NCBI RefSeq assembly: GCF_004137685.1
Contig: NZ_QYBB01000014.1
Coordinates: 62,001 to 126,000, forward strand
From: Lichenibacterium minor
Lineage (GTDB): Bacteria; Pseudomonadota; Alphaproteobacteria; Rhizobiales; Beijerinckiaceae
Direction: 5' to 3'
Length of the DNA stretch: 64,000 nucleotides
Part shown: positions 37,712 to 44,675 of the stretch, piece by piece
Numbering within the stretch: position 1 is the stretch's first letter
Layout: each line of letters opens with the position of its first letter
Program-made: the position numbers and the translations under genes
The notes under the pieces: generated by a model
The model's input: the letters and a program-made list of their open reading frames with translations, nothing else
Told to the model about the DNA's origin: nothing
The model's database searches: none

Positions 37712-38389
37712 TCAGTGCAGCCGCGGGGTCCCCACGCGCCAGCGGGCGATCTCCTTCGGGGTGAGGATGTGGATGGACGAGGAATCGACCTGCTCGGCTT
37801 CCGCGATGGCGGCCGGGTTGACGCCCATCAGCTTGGTATAGGCGCTGAGCGCGTCGACGAGTTCCGGCGTGCCCTTGGAGCGGACCGTTTCCTCGCCGCC
37901 GCCGAAGAAATCGAAGCTGTGGCTGTAGATGGCCATCTGGTGGATGCCGAGATGGCTCGCCGGCGGGATGATGCGCCGCTTGCCGCCGAAGAAGGCGTAG
38001 ACGCAGGCCGACATGCAGTAGCTCGACATGACGTGGAGGTCGTCCGAGCCCTCCTCGGCCCGCGCGCGGGCGACCAGGACGGTGGCGCCGATCTGGCGCA
38101 GCACCAGCCCGAGCTTCATGGCGCCCACCACCGTGCCGCCCGGCGAGCTCAGCATCACCAGGGGGCGGAAGTCGGGATCGGCGCCGTGGGCCTGGACGAA
38201 GGCCTGGAAGCTCGCCGCCGTGTCGTTGGTGATCTCGCCCTGGGCGCCGATCACGTCCGCCCGCACCTCGGCGTTCGAACACCGGCGCTTGGAACAGGGC
38301 GCGGCCCCGGCGACGGTCAGCAGCTCGAACGTCATGGGTTCGGCCGCCAGCGCCCGGCCGGGGGACAAAGCGGCGGTGGCGGACAGCAC
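37712..38389 (-). CDS. secreted ClpP/crotonase-like protein (COG3904 type)
   Basis: About 225 residues related to periplasmic ClpP-like proteins. SSPGGTVVGAMKLGLVLRQIG and SYCMSACVYAFFGGKRRIIP resemble the ClpP-fold pattern, in which the second motif carries a Ser flanked by Cys (MSAC), followed by LGIHQMAIYS with a His. An AAEP-type cleavage site precedes MTFELLTVAG. The start is a problem: the only in-frame ATG (38557) lies beyond the tRNA-Val gene, and reading from it would translate the tRNA. The GTG at 38389 leaves a very short signal peptide, while the sequence before it (RPRRTASFAARLGLAASVVLSA) looks like a true signal n-region, so a non-ATG start such as CTG is possible. Confidence 0.75.
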   Translation of the reverse strand: MLSATAALSPGRALAAEPMTFELLTVAGAAPCSKRRCSNAEVRADVIGAQGEITNDTAASFQAFVQAHGADPDFRPLVMLSSPGGTVVGAMKLGLVLRQIGATVLVARARAEEGSDDLHVMSSYCMSACVYAFFGGKRRIIPPASHLGIHQMAIYSHSFDFFGGGEETVRSKGTPELVDALSAYTKLMGVNPAAIAEAEQVDSSSIHILTPKEIARWRVGTPRLH

Positions 38390-38451
38390 GACAGACGCCG
38401 CGAGGCCCAGCCGAGCGGCAAAGGACGCCGTGCGCCGCGGGCGGGAGGCGG

Positions 38452-38524
38452 TGGGCGGTGACGGGCTCGAACCGCCGACATTCTCGGTGTAAACGAGACG
38501 CTCTACCGACTGAGCTAACCGCCC
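38452..38524 (-). tRNA. tRNA-Val(TAC)
   Basis: A 73-base cloverleaf without encoded CCA. The acceptor GGGCGGT pairs with ACCGCCC, the discriminator is A, and the anticodon loop TTTACAC gives TAC. It sits immediately upstream of the ClpP-like gene on the same strand. Confidence 0.97.
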
Positions 38525-38545
38525 GAACAGCTCGGAAGACCCGAG

Positions 38546-38574
38546 GTCATAACGCATTCGCCGTCGCCTTCCAA
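38546..38574 (-). promoter_or_regulatory. sigma-70 promoter of tRNA-Val
   Basis: Minus strand TTGGAA (38574-38569), 17-base spacer, TATGAC (38551-38546). The -10 ends 22 bases before the tRNA, so transcription would begin about 15 bases upstream of it. Confidence 0.55.
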
Positions 38575-38700
38575 GTCGACATCGGCGCCCGGGACGGAAC
38601 GCCGACCGCCCGCCATGGAACACCCGCGCGGAGGCGCGCACAAGCCGCGCCGTGACGCAGCCGCCGACCGGAGCGCGCGGCGCCATCGCGGCCGCGGGCC

Positions 38701-38761
38701 GGTACATACATATTTAGGACGTAGAATTTTTTAATTCTCGTAATTTCAGTGGGGAATTCTA
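38701..38761 (+). promoter_or_regulatory. AT-rich promoter/operator region of the sulfate reduction operon
   Basis: This 60-base stretch is the most AT-rich of the window. AGAATT-TTTT-AATTCT (38723-38738) is a perfect inverted repeat, and a further GAATTCTA block follows at 38754-38761, so TAGAATT and AATTCTA also form a wider pair. Repeated ATTC/GAAT half-sites are typical of LysR-type control (CysB-like), but the regulator is not identified. Confidence 0.55.
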
Positions 38762-38856
38762 TATCCGCTTCACCCTGGCGCTTGCCCGGCGTTGCCAGCC
38801 GTCGGGACGGCATGCGACACGGCCAGCCCGGAACGAACGCGCGAGCCAGTCCGCCC

Positions 38857-39186
38857 ATGCCCCAAATCGTCACCGCCAGTCGCCTCGCCGACGGGGTGGT
38901 CGTGTTCCTCGACGACGGCGGAGGGTGGACCGAGCGGCTGGACCGCGCCGCGATCTTCGCCGGCAAGGCCGACAGCGCGGCGGGGCTCGACGCGGGGCGG
39001 ACCGCGGAAGTGCGGAGCCTCGTCGTCGACGTCTACGCGGTCGACGTGGCCCTGCAGGCCGGCGTGCCCGTGCCGACCAAGCTCCGCGAAGCCATCCGTG
39101 CCCGCGGCCCCACCATCCTTCCCGAGTTCACCAAGCCCGGCTCGACCCCGGCCCAGGTGCAGGAGGACGACCATGTATCGGTATGA
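38857..39186 (+). CDS. DUF2849 domain-containing protein
   Basis: A 109-residue protein of the DUF2849 family, which in alphaproteobacteria nearly always precedes the sulfite reductase gene. It begins MPQIVTASRLADGVVVFLDD, has a central WTERLDRAAIFAGKADSAAG region, and ends with a VYAVDVALQAGVPVPTKLRE helix typical of the family. It overlaps cysI by 14 bases in another frame, indicating translational coupling. Its function is unknown; a role in sulfite reductase assembly or siroheme delivery is plausible by position. Confidence 0.9.
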   Translation: MPQIVTASRLADGVVVFLDDGGGWTERLDRAAIFAGKADSAAGLDAGRTAEVRSLVVDVYAVDVALQAGVPVPTKLREAIRARGPTILPEFTKPGSTPAQVQEDDHVSV

Positions 39187-40843
39187 CGAGTTCGACGCCC
39201 AGTTCGTGGCCGAGCGGGTCGCTCAGTTCCGCGACCAGACCGGCCGCCGCCTCGCGGGCGAGCTGACCGAGGACCAGTTCAAGCTGCACCGGCTGATGAA
39301 CGGCGTGTACCTGCAGCTCCACGCCTACATGCTGCGCGTCGCGATCCCCTACGGCTCGCTGCGGTCCAAGCAGATGCGCATGCTGGCCCATGTGGCGCGC
39401 CGCTACGACCGCGGCTACGGTCATTTCACCACCCGCCAGAACATCCAGTACAACTGGCCGGCGCTGCAGGACTGCCCGGACATCCTTGCCGACCTCGCCA
39501 CGGTCGAGATGCACGCCATCCAGACCTCGGGCAACTGCATCCGCAACGTCACGGCCGACCATTTCGCCGGCGCCGCTGCCGACGAGGTCGCGGACCCGCG
39601 CCCTTATGCCGAGATCCTGCGGCAATGGTCGTCGCTGCATCCGGAATATTCGTTCCTGCCGCGCAAGTTCAAGATCGCCGTGACGGGCGCCGACCGCGAC
39701 CGCGCCGTCATCCAGGCCCACGACATCGGGCTCCAGGTGGTGAAGGACGCGTCGGGCGCGCTCGGCTTCCGCGTGTGGGTCGGCGGCGGCCTCGGCCGCA
39801 CGCCGATGATCGGCCACAAGATCCGCGACTTCCTGCCCGAGGCGGACCTGCTCGCCTACGTCGACGCGATCGTGCGCGTCTACAACCTGGAGGGCCGCCG
39901 CGACAACAAGTACAAGGCCCGCATCAAGATCCTGGTGCACGAGAAGGGCGTCGAGCCGATGCGCGAGGCCGTGGAGGCCGAGTTCGCCAAGGGGCCGAAG
40001 GGGCTGACCCTGCCGGCCGACGACGTCGCCCGCATCCGCGCCTATTTCGCGCCCCCGGCGCATGCGGCGCGGCCGGCCGCCTCGGAGATCGTCGCCCAGC
40101 GTCGCGGATCGGACCCGCGCTTCGCCGCCTTCGTCGACACCAACGTGGCGAAGCACCGGGAAGCCGGCTACGGCATCGTGACGATCTCGCTGAAGCCCAT
40201 CGGCGGCATCCCGGGTGATGCGTCGGCGGACCAGATGGACGTCGTCGCCGACCTGGCCGACCGCTATTCCTTCGGCGAGGTGCGGGTGAGCCACGAGCAG
40301 AACCTCGTGCTGACCGATGTCGCCCTCGACGACCTGCCGTCGCTCTACGACGCGCTGGAGGCCGCCAAGCTCGCGACCCCCAATGCCGGCCTCGTCACCG
40401 ATATCATCGCCTGCCCGGGGCTGGATTATTGCGCGCTGGCTACCGCGCGCTCGATCCCGGTGGCGCAGCGCATCTCCGAGCGCTTCGGCGAGGGCGAGCG
40501 GGCGAGGGACATCGGCGAGCTCAAGATCAAGATCTCGGGCTGCATCAACGCCTGCGGCCACCACCACGTCGGCCACATCGGGATCCTCGGCCTCGACCGG
40601 AAGGGCGAGGAAACCTACCAGATCACGCTCGGCGGCTCGGGCGACGAGACCGCGTCGCTGGGCGACCTCACCGGGCCGGGCTTCTCGACCGACGACGTCG
40701 TCGACGCGGTCGAGACCGTGGTCGACACCTACCTGGGGCTGCGCGAGGGGGCCGACGAGGACTTCCTCGCCGCCTACCGCCGCGTCGGCATGGCCCCGTT
40801 CAAGAAAGCGCTCTACGAGCGCGACGCGGGCCGGGAGATCTGA
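39173..40843 (+). CDS. cysI: nitrite/sulfite reductase (siroheme hemoprotein)
   Basis: A 556-residue siroheme/[4Fe-4S] enzyme catalysing six-electron reduction of sulfite to sulfide (or nitrite to ammonia). Two ferredoxin-like half-domains and two catalytic domains follow in order; HFTTRQNIQYNW near residue 84 is a substrate/siroheme-binding signature, and the cluster ligands are Cys414-x5-Cys420 and Cys457-x3-Cys461 (ISGCINACGHHH). The operon with cysH and DUF934 indicates sulfite as the main substrate, but the window also encodes a NirB-like protein without a siroheme domain, so nitrite reduction should be considered. AGGAGG precedes the ATG. Confidence 0.94.
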   Translation: MYRYDEFDAQFVAERVAQFRDQTGRRLAGELTEDQFKLHRLMNGVYLQLHAYMLRVAIPYGSLRSKQMRMLAHVARRYDRGYGHFTTRQNIQYNWPALQDCPDILADLATVEMHAIQTSGNCIRNVTADHFAGAAADEVADPRPYAEILRQWSSLHPEYSFLPRKFKIAVTGADRDRAVIQAHDIGLQVVKDASGALGFRVWVGGGLGRTPMIGHKIRDFLPEADLLAYVDAIVRVYNLEGRRDNKYKARIKILVHEKGVEPMREAVEAEFAKGPKGLTLPADDVARIRAYFAPPAHAARPAASEIVAQRRGSDPRFAAFVDTNVAKHREAGYGIVTISLKPIGGIPGDASADQMDVVADLADRYSFGEVRVSHEQNLVLTDVALDDLPSLYDALEAAKLATPNAGLVTDIIACPGLDYCALATARSIPVAQRISERFGEGERARDIGELKIKISGCINACGHHHVGHIGILGLDRKGEETYQITLGGSGDETASLGDLTGPGFSTDDVVDAVETVVDTYLGLREGADEDFLAAYRRVGMAPFKKALYERDAGREI

Positions 40844-40847
40844 CCAC

Positions 40848-41582
40848 ATGAGCGCCCACGATGTGACGCTGTTCGGCGACCAGGTCGCGGCATCGCGACT
40901 GGGCGCCCGTTTCGCCGCCATGGACGCGGGCGCCCTGCTGCGCCTGTCGATCCGTGACCTGTTCCCGGGCCGGATCGCGCTCGTGTCGAGCTTCGGGGCG
41001 GATTCCGCCGTGCTACTCCACATGGTGGCCCAGGTGGACCCCGCGACGCCGGTGATCTTCGTCGACACCGGCTTCCTGTTCCCCGAAACGCTCGACTACC
41101 GCGACGAGCTGGTCCGCCTGCTCGGCCTCACCGACGTCCGCGCCGTCCAGCCCTCCGAGGAGGATCTGGCGGCGCTCGACCCGGAAGGGTTCCTGTGGTC
41201 GAGCGACCCCGACGGGTGCTGCGAGATCCGCAAGGTGAAGCCGCTGGCCAATGCGATCGAGGGCTACGACGCCTGGATCACCGGGCGGAAGCGCTTCCAA
41301 AGCGGCACCCGGGCGGCGCTGCCGCTGTTCGAGGCGGAAGGGGAGCGGGTGAAGATCAACCCCCTGGCGGGGTGGGACGCGAGCGAGCTCCTGCGCTACC
41401 TCGACCTGCACGCCCTGCCCCGCCACCGCATGGTGGCGAAGAACTATCCCTCGATCGGCTGCATCCCCTGCACGTCGCCGGTGAAGCCCGGCGAGGACGC
41501 CCGCGCGGGCCGCTGGCGCGGCAAGGGCAAGACGGAATGCGGCATCCACCTCGGCATCCTTTCGGCCGGACAGGACATCTGA
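40848..41582 (+). CDS. cysH: adenylyl-sulfate/phosphoadenylyl-sulfate reductase
   Basis: A 244-residue PAPS-reductase-family enzyme giving sulfite from activated sulfate with thioredoxin or glutathione as reductant. The PP-loop-like SSFGADSAVLLHMV lies at residues 47-60. The Cys124-Cys125 pair (CCEIRKVKPL) and Cys205-x2-Cys208 (GCIPCTSP) are the four [4Fe-4S] ligands that mark APS-type reductases, and the catalytic Cys231 is in the KTECGIHL tail. APS is therefore the likelier substrate. Starts 4 bases after cysI; its stop overlaps the DUF934 start by one base. Confidence 0.94.
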   Translation: MSAHDVTLFGDQVAASRLGARFAAMDAGALLRLSIRDLFPGRIALVSSFGADSAVLLHMVAQVDPATPVIFVDTGFLFPETLDYRDELVRLLGLTDVRAVQPSEEDLAALDPEGFLWSSDPDGCCEIRKVKPLANAIEGYDAWITGRKRFQSGTRAALPLFEAEGERVKINPLAGWDASELLRYLDLHALPRHRMVAKNYPSIGCIPCTSPVKPGEDARAGRWRGKGKTECGIHLGILSAGQDI

Positions 41583-42091
41583 TGCGACTCTTCAAGGACG
41601 GTGCCTTCGTCGACGACCCGTGGCGGAGCCTGCCCGACGGCGAGCAGCCCGGCGAAGGCCCCGTGGTGATGTCGCTGGCGCAATGGCTGGCCCTCGGCGA
41701 CGCCCGCCGCGGGATCAACACGCCCGTCGGGGTGAAGCTCGACGCCGGCGAGATGGTGGACGCGATCCTGCCCGACCTCGACCGGTTGAGCCTGGTGGCG
41801 CTGTCCTTCCCCAAGTTCGGCGACGGCCGCGCCTTCTCCAAGGCTTCGATCCTGCGGGGCCAGCACGGCTTTAAGGGCGAGATCCGGGCCGTCGGCGACG
41901 TGCTGTGGGACCAGCTCCAGCTGATGCGCCGCTGCGGCTTCGACGCCTTCCTGATCGAGAACGAGCCGACGCTGCGCGCCCTGGAGGGCGGCAAGATCCC
42001 GGTGATGACCGACTTCTACCAGCCGGGCCACGGCGGAGCGGAGCGCCCGGCGGACCCGCGGCGTCCGTGGGCGTGGCGGGCCGCGATCTGA
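41582..42091 (+). CDS. DUF934 domain-containing protein
   Basis: A 169-residue member of the DUF934 family, the usual last gene of this sulfate reduction operon. Conserved segments are GVKLDAGEMVDAILPDLDRL, ALSFPKFGDGRAFSKASILR and RRCGFDAFLIENE. It starts on the last base of cysH (TGATG), so the two are translated in concert. No catalytic residues are established for the family; it is taken as an oxidoreductase accessory or sulfite reductase partner. The last 15 residues are Pro/Arg/Trp-rich. Confidence 0.9.
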   Translation: MRLFKDGAFVDDPWRSLPDGEQPGEGPVVMSLAQWLALGDARRGINTPVGVKLDAGEMVDAILPDLDRLSLVALSFPKFGDGRAFSKASILRGQHGFKGEIRAVGDVLWDQLQLMRRCGFDAFLIENEPTLRALEGGKIPVMTDFYQPGHGGAERPADPRRPWAWRAAI

Positions 42092-42138
42092 GGTTCCCGC
42101 CCGGCCCGCGCTGTCGGCGCGCGCCTTGCCTCGAAGTG

Positions 42139-42155
42139 CGAAGCTGATAGCTTCG
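42139..42155. promoter_or_regulatory. operator-like perfect palindrome before the two-gene HEPN module
   Basis: CGAAGCT-GAT-AGCTTCG, a perfect 7-3-7 inverted repeat that ends 4 bases before the start codon at 42160 and so covers the ribosome-binding site. This is the layout of an autoregulated toxin-antitoxin operator or of an RNA hairpin that blocks translation. Confidence 0.55.
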
Positions 42156-42159
42156 CCTC

Positions 42160-42447
42160 ATGGACACGAATTTCGATCTCGATGGGCTCGTTGGCCAAGT
42201 CGCCGCAGCATCGTTGCCCGGCCATCGGATCGCCAGGATCGCGACCGAGCCGGATGTCGATGCGGACGGATTGCAGGGCATCCGCGTCGTTGTCGTGCTG
42301 GTTGGCGACGATGCCAGCTTGAGCGGCGACGAGGCGCTGAACACGATCGTAGACTTGCGTCAGGCGCTTCAGAAGGCCGGAGACGACCGCTTCCCATTCG
42401 TCGATTTCACCAACGAAAGTGAATTGGCCGCGGATGTCGATCCTTGA
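42160..42447 (+). CDS. small acidic protein, putative partner of the HEPN-like protein
   Basis: A 95-residue, strongly acidic protein with no known motif that I recognise. It shows the pattern helix (LDGLVGQVAAASLPGH), strand (RIARIATEPDVDADG), strand (IRVVVVLVGDD), helix (EALNTIVDLRQALQKAG) and a terminal strand (FPFVDFTNE). The alternation suggests a small alpha/beta fold. Its last 14 bases overlap the next gene, which encodes a HEPN-like protein, so it has the size, order and coupling of an antitoxin. No DNA-binding motif is visible. Base composition is somewhat less GC-rich than in neighbours, hinting at transfer. Confidence 0.65.
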   Translation: MDTNFDLDGLVGQVAAASLPGHRIARIATEPDVDADGLQGIRVVVVLVGDDASLSGDEALNTIVDLRQALQKAGDDRFPFVDFTNESELAADVDP

Positions 42448-42943
42448 TCCGGACCATCTGCTCGAGCAGGCCGACAGGCTGGTCGCGCCGCCGCCCAAAG
42501 GCCCGCCTCGACAGGTCGACCTCCGGCGCGGCATCTCGAGCGCCTACTACGCCCTGTTCCATCTGACGTTGACCGCCCTGTCCGACGAGATCGTCGGAGC
42601 TCTCCACCAGAACACACCTCGCTACGCGCTGGTCCATCGCGGCGTGGATCACCGCACGATCAAGGATCTCTGCCTCACGCTGTCGAAGAGCTCGCCGCCC
42701 ACCAGATACGCTCCCTACGCCCCACCAGGCTTCTTCGGGCGACATTTCCTCGCTTACGCGAGTGGGTTCGTGACACTGCAGGAGGAGCGTCACCGTGCTG
42801 ATTACGACGTCAGTGCGCGATACAGGACGCTGAATGCCAAGTCCGCGATAGCGCAGAGCCGGAGTGCGCTCGTGGCTTTCAGGACCATGTCGCCGGCCGA
42901 GAAAAAGATGTTCTTGACCCTGCTCCTCTGTCCGCCTCGCTGA
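42434..42943 (+). CDS. HEPN-like protein of a two-gene module
   Basis: A 169-residue all-helical protein. RRGISSAYYALFHLTLTAL (residues 31-49) is the classic HEPN first core helix pair. RYALVH at residues 63-68 fits the Rx4H ribonuclease pattern of HEPN toxins, and LQEERHRADYD (residues 115-125) is a second conserved polar patch. The C-terminal helix is basic/Ala-rich. The ATG at 42434 lies inside the upstream small gene; a GTG at 42419 is an alternative. HEPN proteins are commonly RNase toxins or parts of abortive-infection systems, but activity here is inferred only. Confidence 0.7.
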   Translation: MSILDPDHLLEQADRLVAPPPKGPPRQVDLRRGISSAYYALFHLTLTALSDEIVGALHQNTPRYALVHRGVDHRTIKDLCLTLSKSSPPTRYAPYAPPGFFGRHFLAYASGFVTLQEERHRADYDVSARYRTLNAKSAIAQSRSALVAFRTMSPAEKKMFLTLLLCPPR

Positions 42944-42991
42944 GTGTCCAGCGCGCCGGCAGGGGTCGCCCCCACCCACAGGACCGCGCCC

Positions 42992-43885
42992 ATGTTCCAC
43001 AACAGCCAGCCCCAGCACCCCGACCAGCTCCCACGGCCCGGCGAGGCCTTGTCCACAGACCGCCGCACCTTCCTGGTGGCGTCGCTCGGGGTCGGCTTCG
43101 CGCTCGCCGCCGACCCCGTGATGGCGCAGGTGATCACCACGCCGGCGGACGGGCTCGTGGCCGGCGAGATCAAGATTCCGACCGCCGACGGGCAGATCCC
43201 CGCCTATCGCGCCATGCCGGAGGGCGCGGGCCCGTTCCCCGTGATGGTGGTGATCGAGGAGATCTTCGGCGTCCACGAGTACATCAAGGACGTGTGCCGC
43301 CGTTACGCGAAGCTGGGCTACCTCGCGGTGGCGCCGGAGCTGTTCGCGCGCCAAGGCGACCCGCTCCACGCCGACGTGAAGACCATCATCACCGACATCG
43401 TGCCGAAGGTGCCGGACGCTCAGGCGATGTCGGACCTCGACGCGACCGTGGCCTTCGCGACGGCGAAGGAGAACAAGGGCGACCCGACGCGGGTCGGCGC
43501 CACGGGATTCTGCTGGGGCGGCCGCATGATCTGGCTCTACGCCCGCCACGACCCGAAGCTGAAGGCCGCCGTGGCGTTCTACGGCATCCTCGGCGGCAAG
43601 GCTTCGCCGCCGACGGCGATCAAGCCGCAGAACCCGCTCGACTTCGGCCACGACGTGACGGTGCCGGTGCTCGGCCTCTACGGCGGCCACGACGACAACA
43701 TCCCGCCCGAGCTGATCGCGCAGATGCAGGCCGAGCTGAAGGGAACGGCGAGCGAGGTCGTCGTCTATCCCGACGCCCCGCACGGCTTCTTCGCCGACTA
43801 TCGCCCGAGCTACCGCCCCGACGCCGCCAAGGATGCCTGGGGCAAGGCGCAGGCCTGGTTCAAGGACCACGGCATGGTCGGCTGA
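42992..43885 (+). CDS. Tat-exported dienelactone hydrolase family protein
   Basis: A 297-residue alpha/beta hydrolase. The N-terminus holds a twin-arginine signal (TDRRTFLVASLGVGFALAAD) with cleavage near VMAQ, so the enzyme acts in the periplasm. The catalytic triad of dienelactone hydrolases is visible: nucleophilic Cys in GATGFCWGGRM, Asp in GGHDDNIPPE and His in APHGFFADY. The early Glu in VVIEEIFGVHEYIKD is also typical. True dienelactone hydrolases are cytosolic; exported homologues are of unknown substrate. A strong hairpin follows 45 bases after the stop. Confidence 0.92.
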   Translation: MFHNSQPQHPDQLPRPGEALSTDRRTFLVASLGVGFALAADPVMAQVITTPADGLVAGEIKIPTADGQIPAYRAMPEGAGPFPVMVVIEEIFGVHEYIKDVCRRYAKLGYLAVAPELFARQGDPLHADVKTIITDIVPKVPDAQAMSDLDATVAFATAKENKGDPTRVGATGFCWGGRMIWLYARHDPKLKAAVAFYGILGGKASPPTAIKPQNPLDFGHDVTVPVLGLYGGHDDNIPPELIAQMQAELKGTASEVVVYPDAPHGFFADYRPSYRPDAAKDAWGKAQAWFKDHGMVG

Positions 43886-43929
43886 TCGGGCTCACACCCG
43901 AGCGGGACGACGCCGTCCGCCACGCCAAA

Positions 43930-43958
43930 TCCTCCGGCCGCATCGCGCGGCCGGAGGA
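43930..43958 (+). terminator. strong hairpin after the dienelactone hydrolase gene
   Basis: TCCTCCGGCCGC-ATCGC-GCGGCCGGAGGA, a perfect 12-base stem with a 5-base loop. It is the best terminator-like hairpin in the window, though without a T run. The rest of the 295-base gap to the convergent GlcG-like gene shows nothing convincing. Confidence 0.7.
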
Positions 43959-44180
43959 CGCCGTCACTCAGGACCGGGTCGAGCGTGAGCGACAGCAGAC
44001 CCGGTCACGGCCCCTCGACGGCCCTCGCCATCCTCGGTTGGATCCAGCGCAGCTTCCTGCTGTTCGGCCGTCGTCCGCTGCTCATCGGCCGAACCCGGGA
44101 TGTCGATCTCGGGCCCGGCCTGCGCAGCCTGCCCGGCGGAGGCTGCATCATCGTCCCTTGTCCGGCTCTGACGACGCCCG

Positions 44181-44612
44181 TCAGGCGCCCGTCTCGGCCT
44201 TGAGGCCGGCGGCCTCGATGCCCGCCACGGCGCAGATCTCGTCGTTGTCGCTGAGGTCGCCCGACACGCCGACGGCGCCCACGACCTCGCCGCCGTCGAG
44301 GATCAGCACGCCGCCCGGCGCCGGCACCAGCGAGCCGCCGACCGCGTGGGTGGCGGCCGCCACGAAGGTGGGGCGCTCCGCCGCCATCTTGGCCACGGCT
44401 CGCGAGCCGATCCCCAGGGCGAGCGCGCCGTCGGCCTTGCCGCGGGCAATCTCGCCGCGCTTGAGGCTCGTGCCGTCCTGCGCCGCGAAGGCCTTCAAGG
44501 CACCGCGGGCGTCGAGCACCACGACGGCGAGGGGCTTGAACGTGTGCTCCATCCCCGCCTTCAGGGCGGCGTCGAGGATGGTGCGGGCGTGGTCGAGGCT
44601 GAGGAGCGGCAT
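44181..44612 (-). CDS. GlcG/HbpS-family heme-binding-like protein
   Basis: A 143-residue protein of the GlcG/HbpS (PF03928) family. Typical elements are the N-terminal helix LSLDHARTILDAALKAG, PLAVVVLDARGALKAF, the ARGKADGALALGIGSRAVA helix and the Gly-rich PAPGGVLILDGGEVVGAVGVSGD. Some members bind heme or cobalamin, others act with glycolate or diol metabolism; ligands cannot be read from sequence. There is no signal peptide. It is the last gene of an ABC transporter operon, 63 bases after the ATPase, which suggests it handles the imported compound or a cofactor. Confidence 0.88.
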   Translation of the reverse strand: MPLLSLDHARTILDAALKAGMEHTFKPLAVVVLDARGALKAFAAQDGTSLKRGEIARGKADGALALGIGSRAVAKMAAERPTFVAAATHAVGGSLVPAPGGVLILDGGEVVGAVGVSGDLSDNDEICAVAGIEAAGLKAETGA

Positions 44613-44675
44613 GGGGATCCGTGACAGGTGAGGTGCGGCCCGACCCTGCCGCGCCGCGGCCACGGGCGCAAGGGT

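Noticed and set aside
38452-38557. N-terminal extension of the ClpP-like protein through tRNA-Val
   Set aside because: The peptide RLAQSVERLVYTENVGG is the well-known artefact of translating this tRNA gene.
43985-44203. A 72-codon open frame between the hydrolase and the GlcG-like gene
   Set aside because: It has no ribosome site or family features, a Pro/Arg-rich composition typical of random GC-rich sequence, and runs into the convergent gene.
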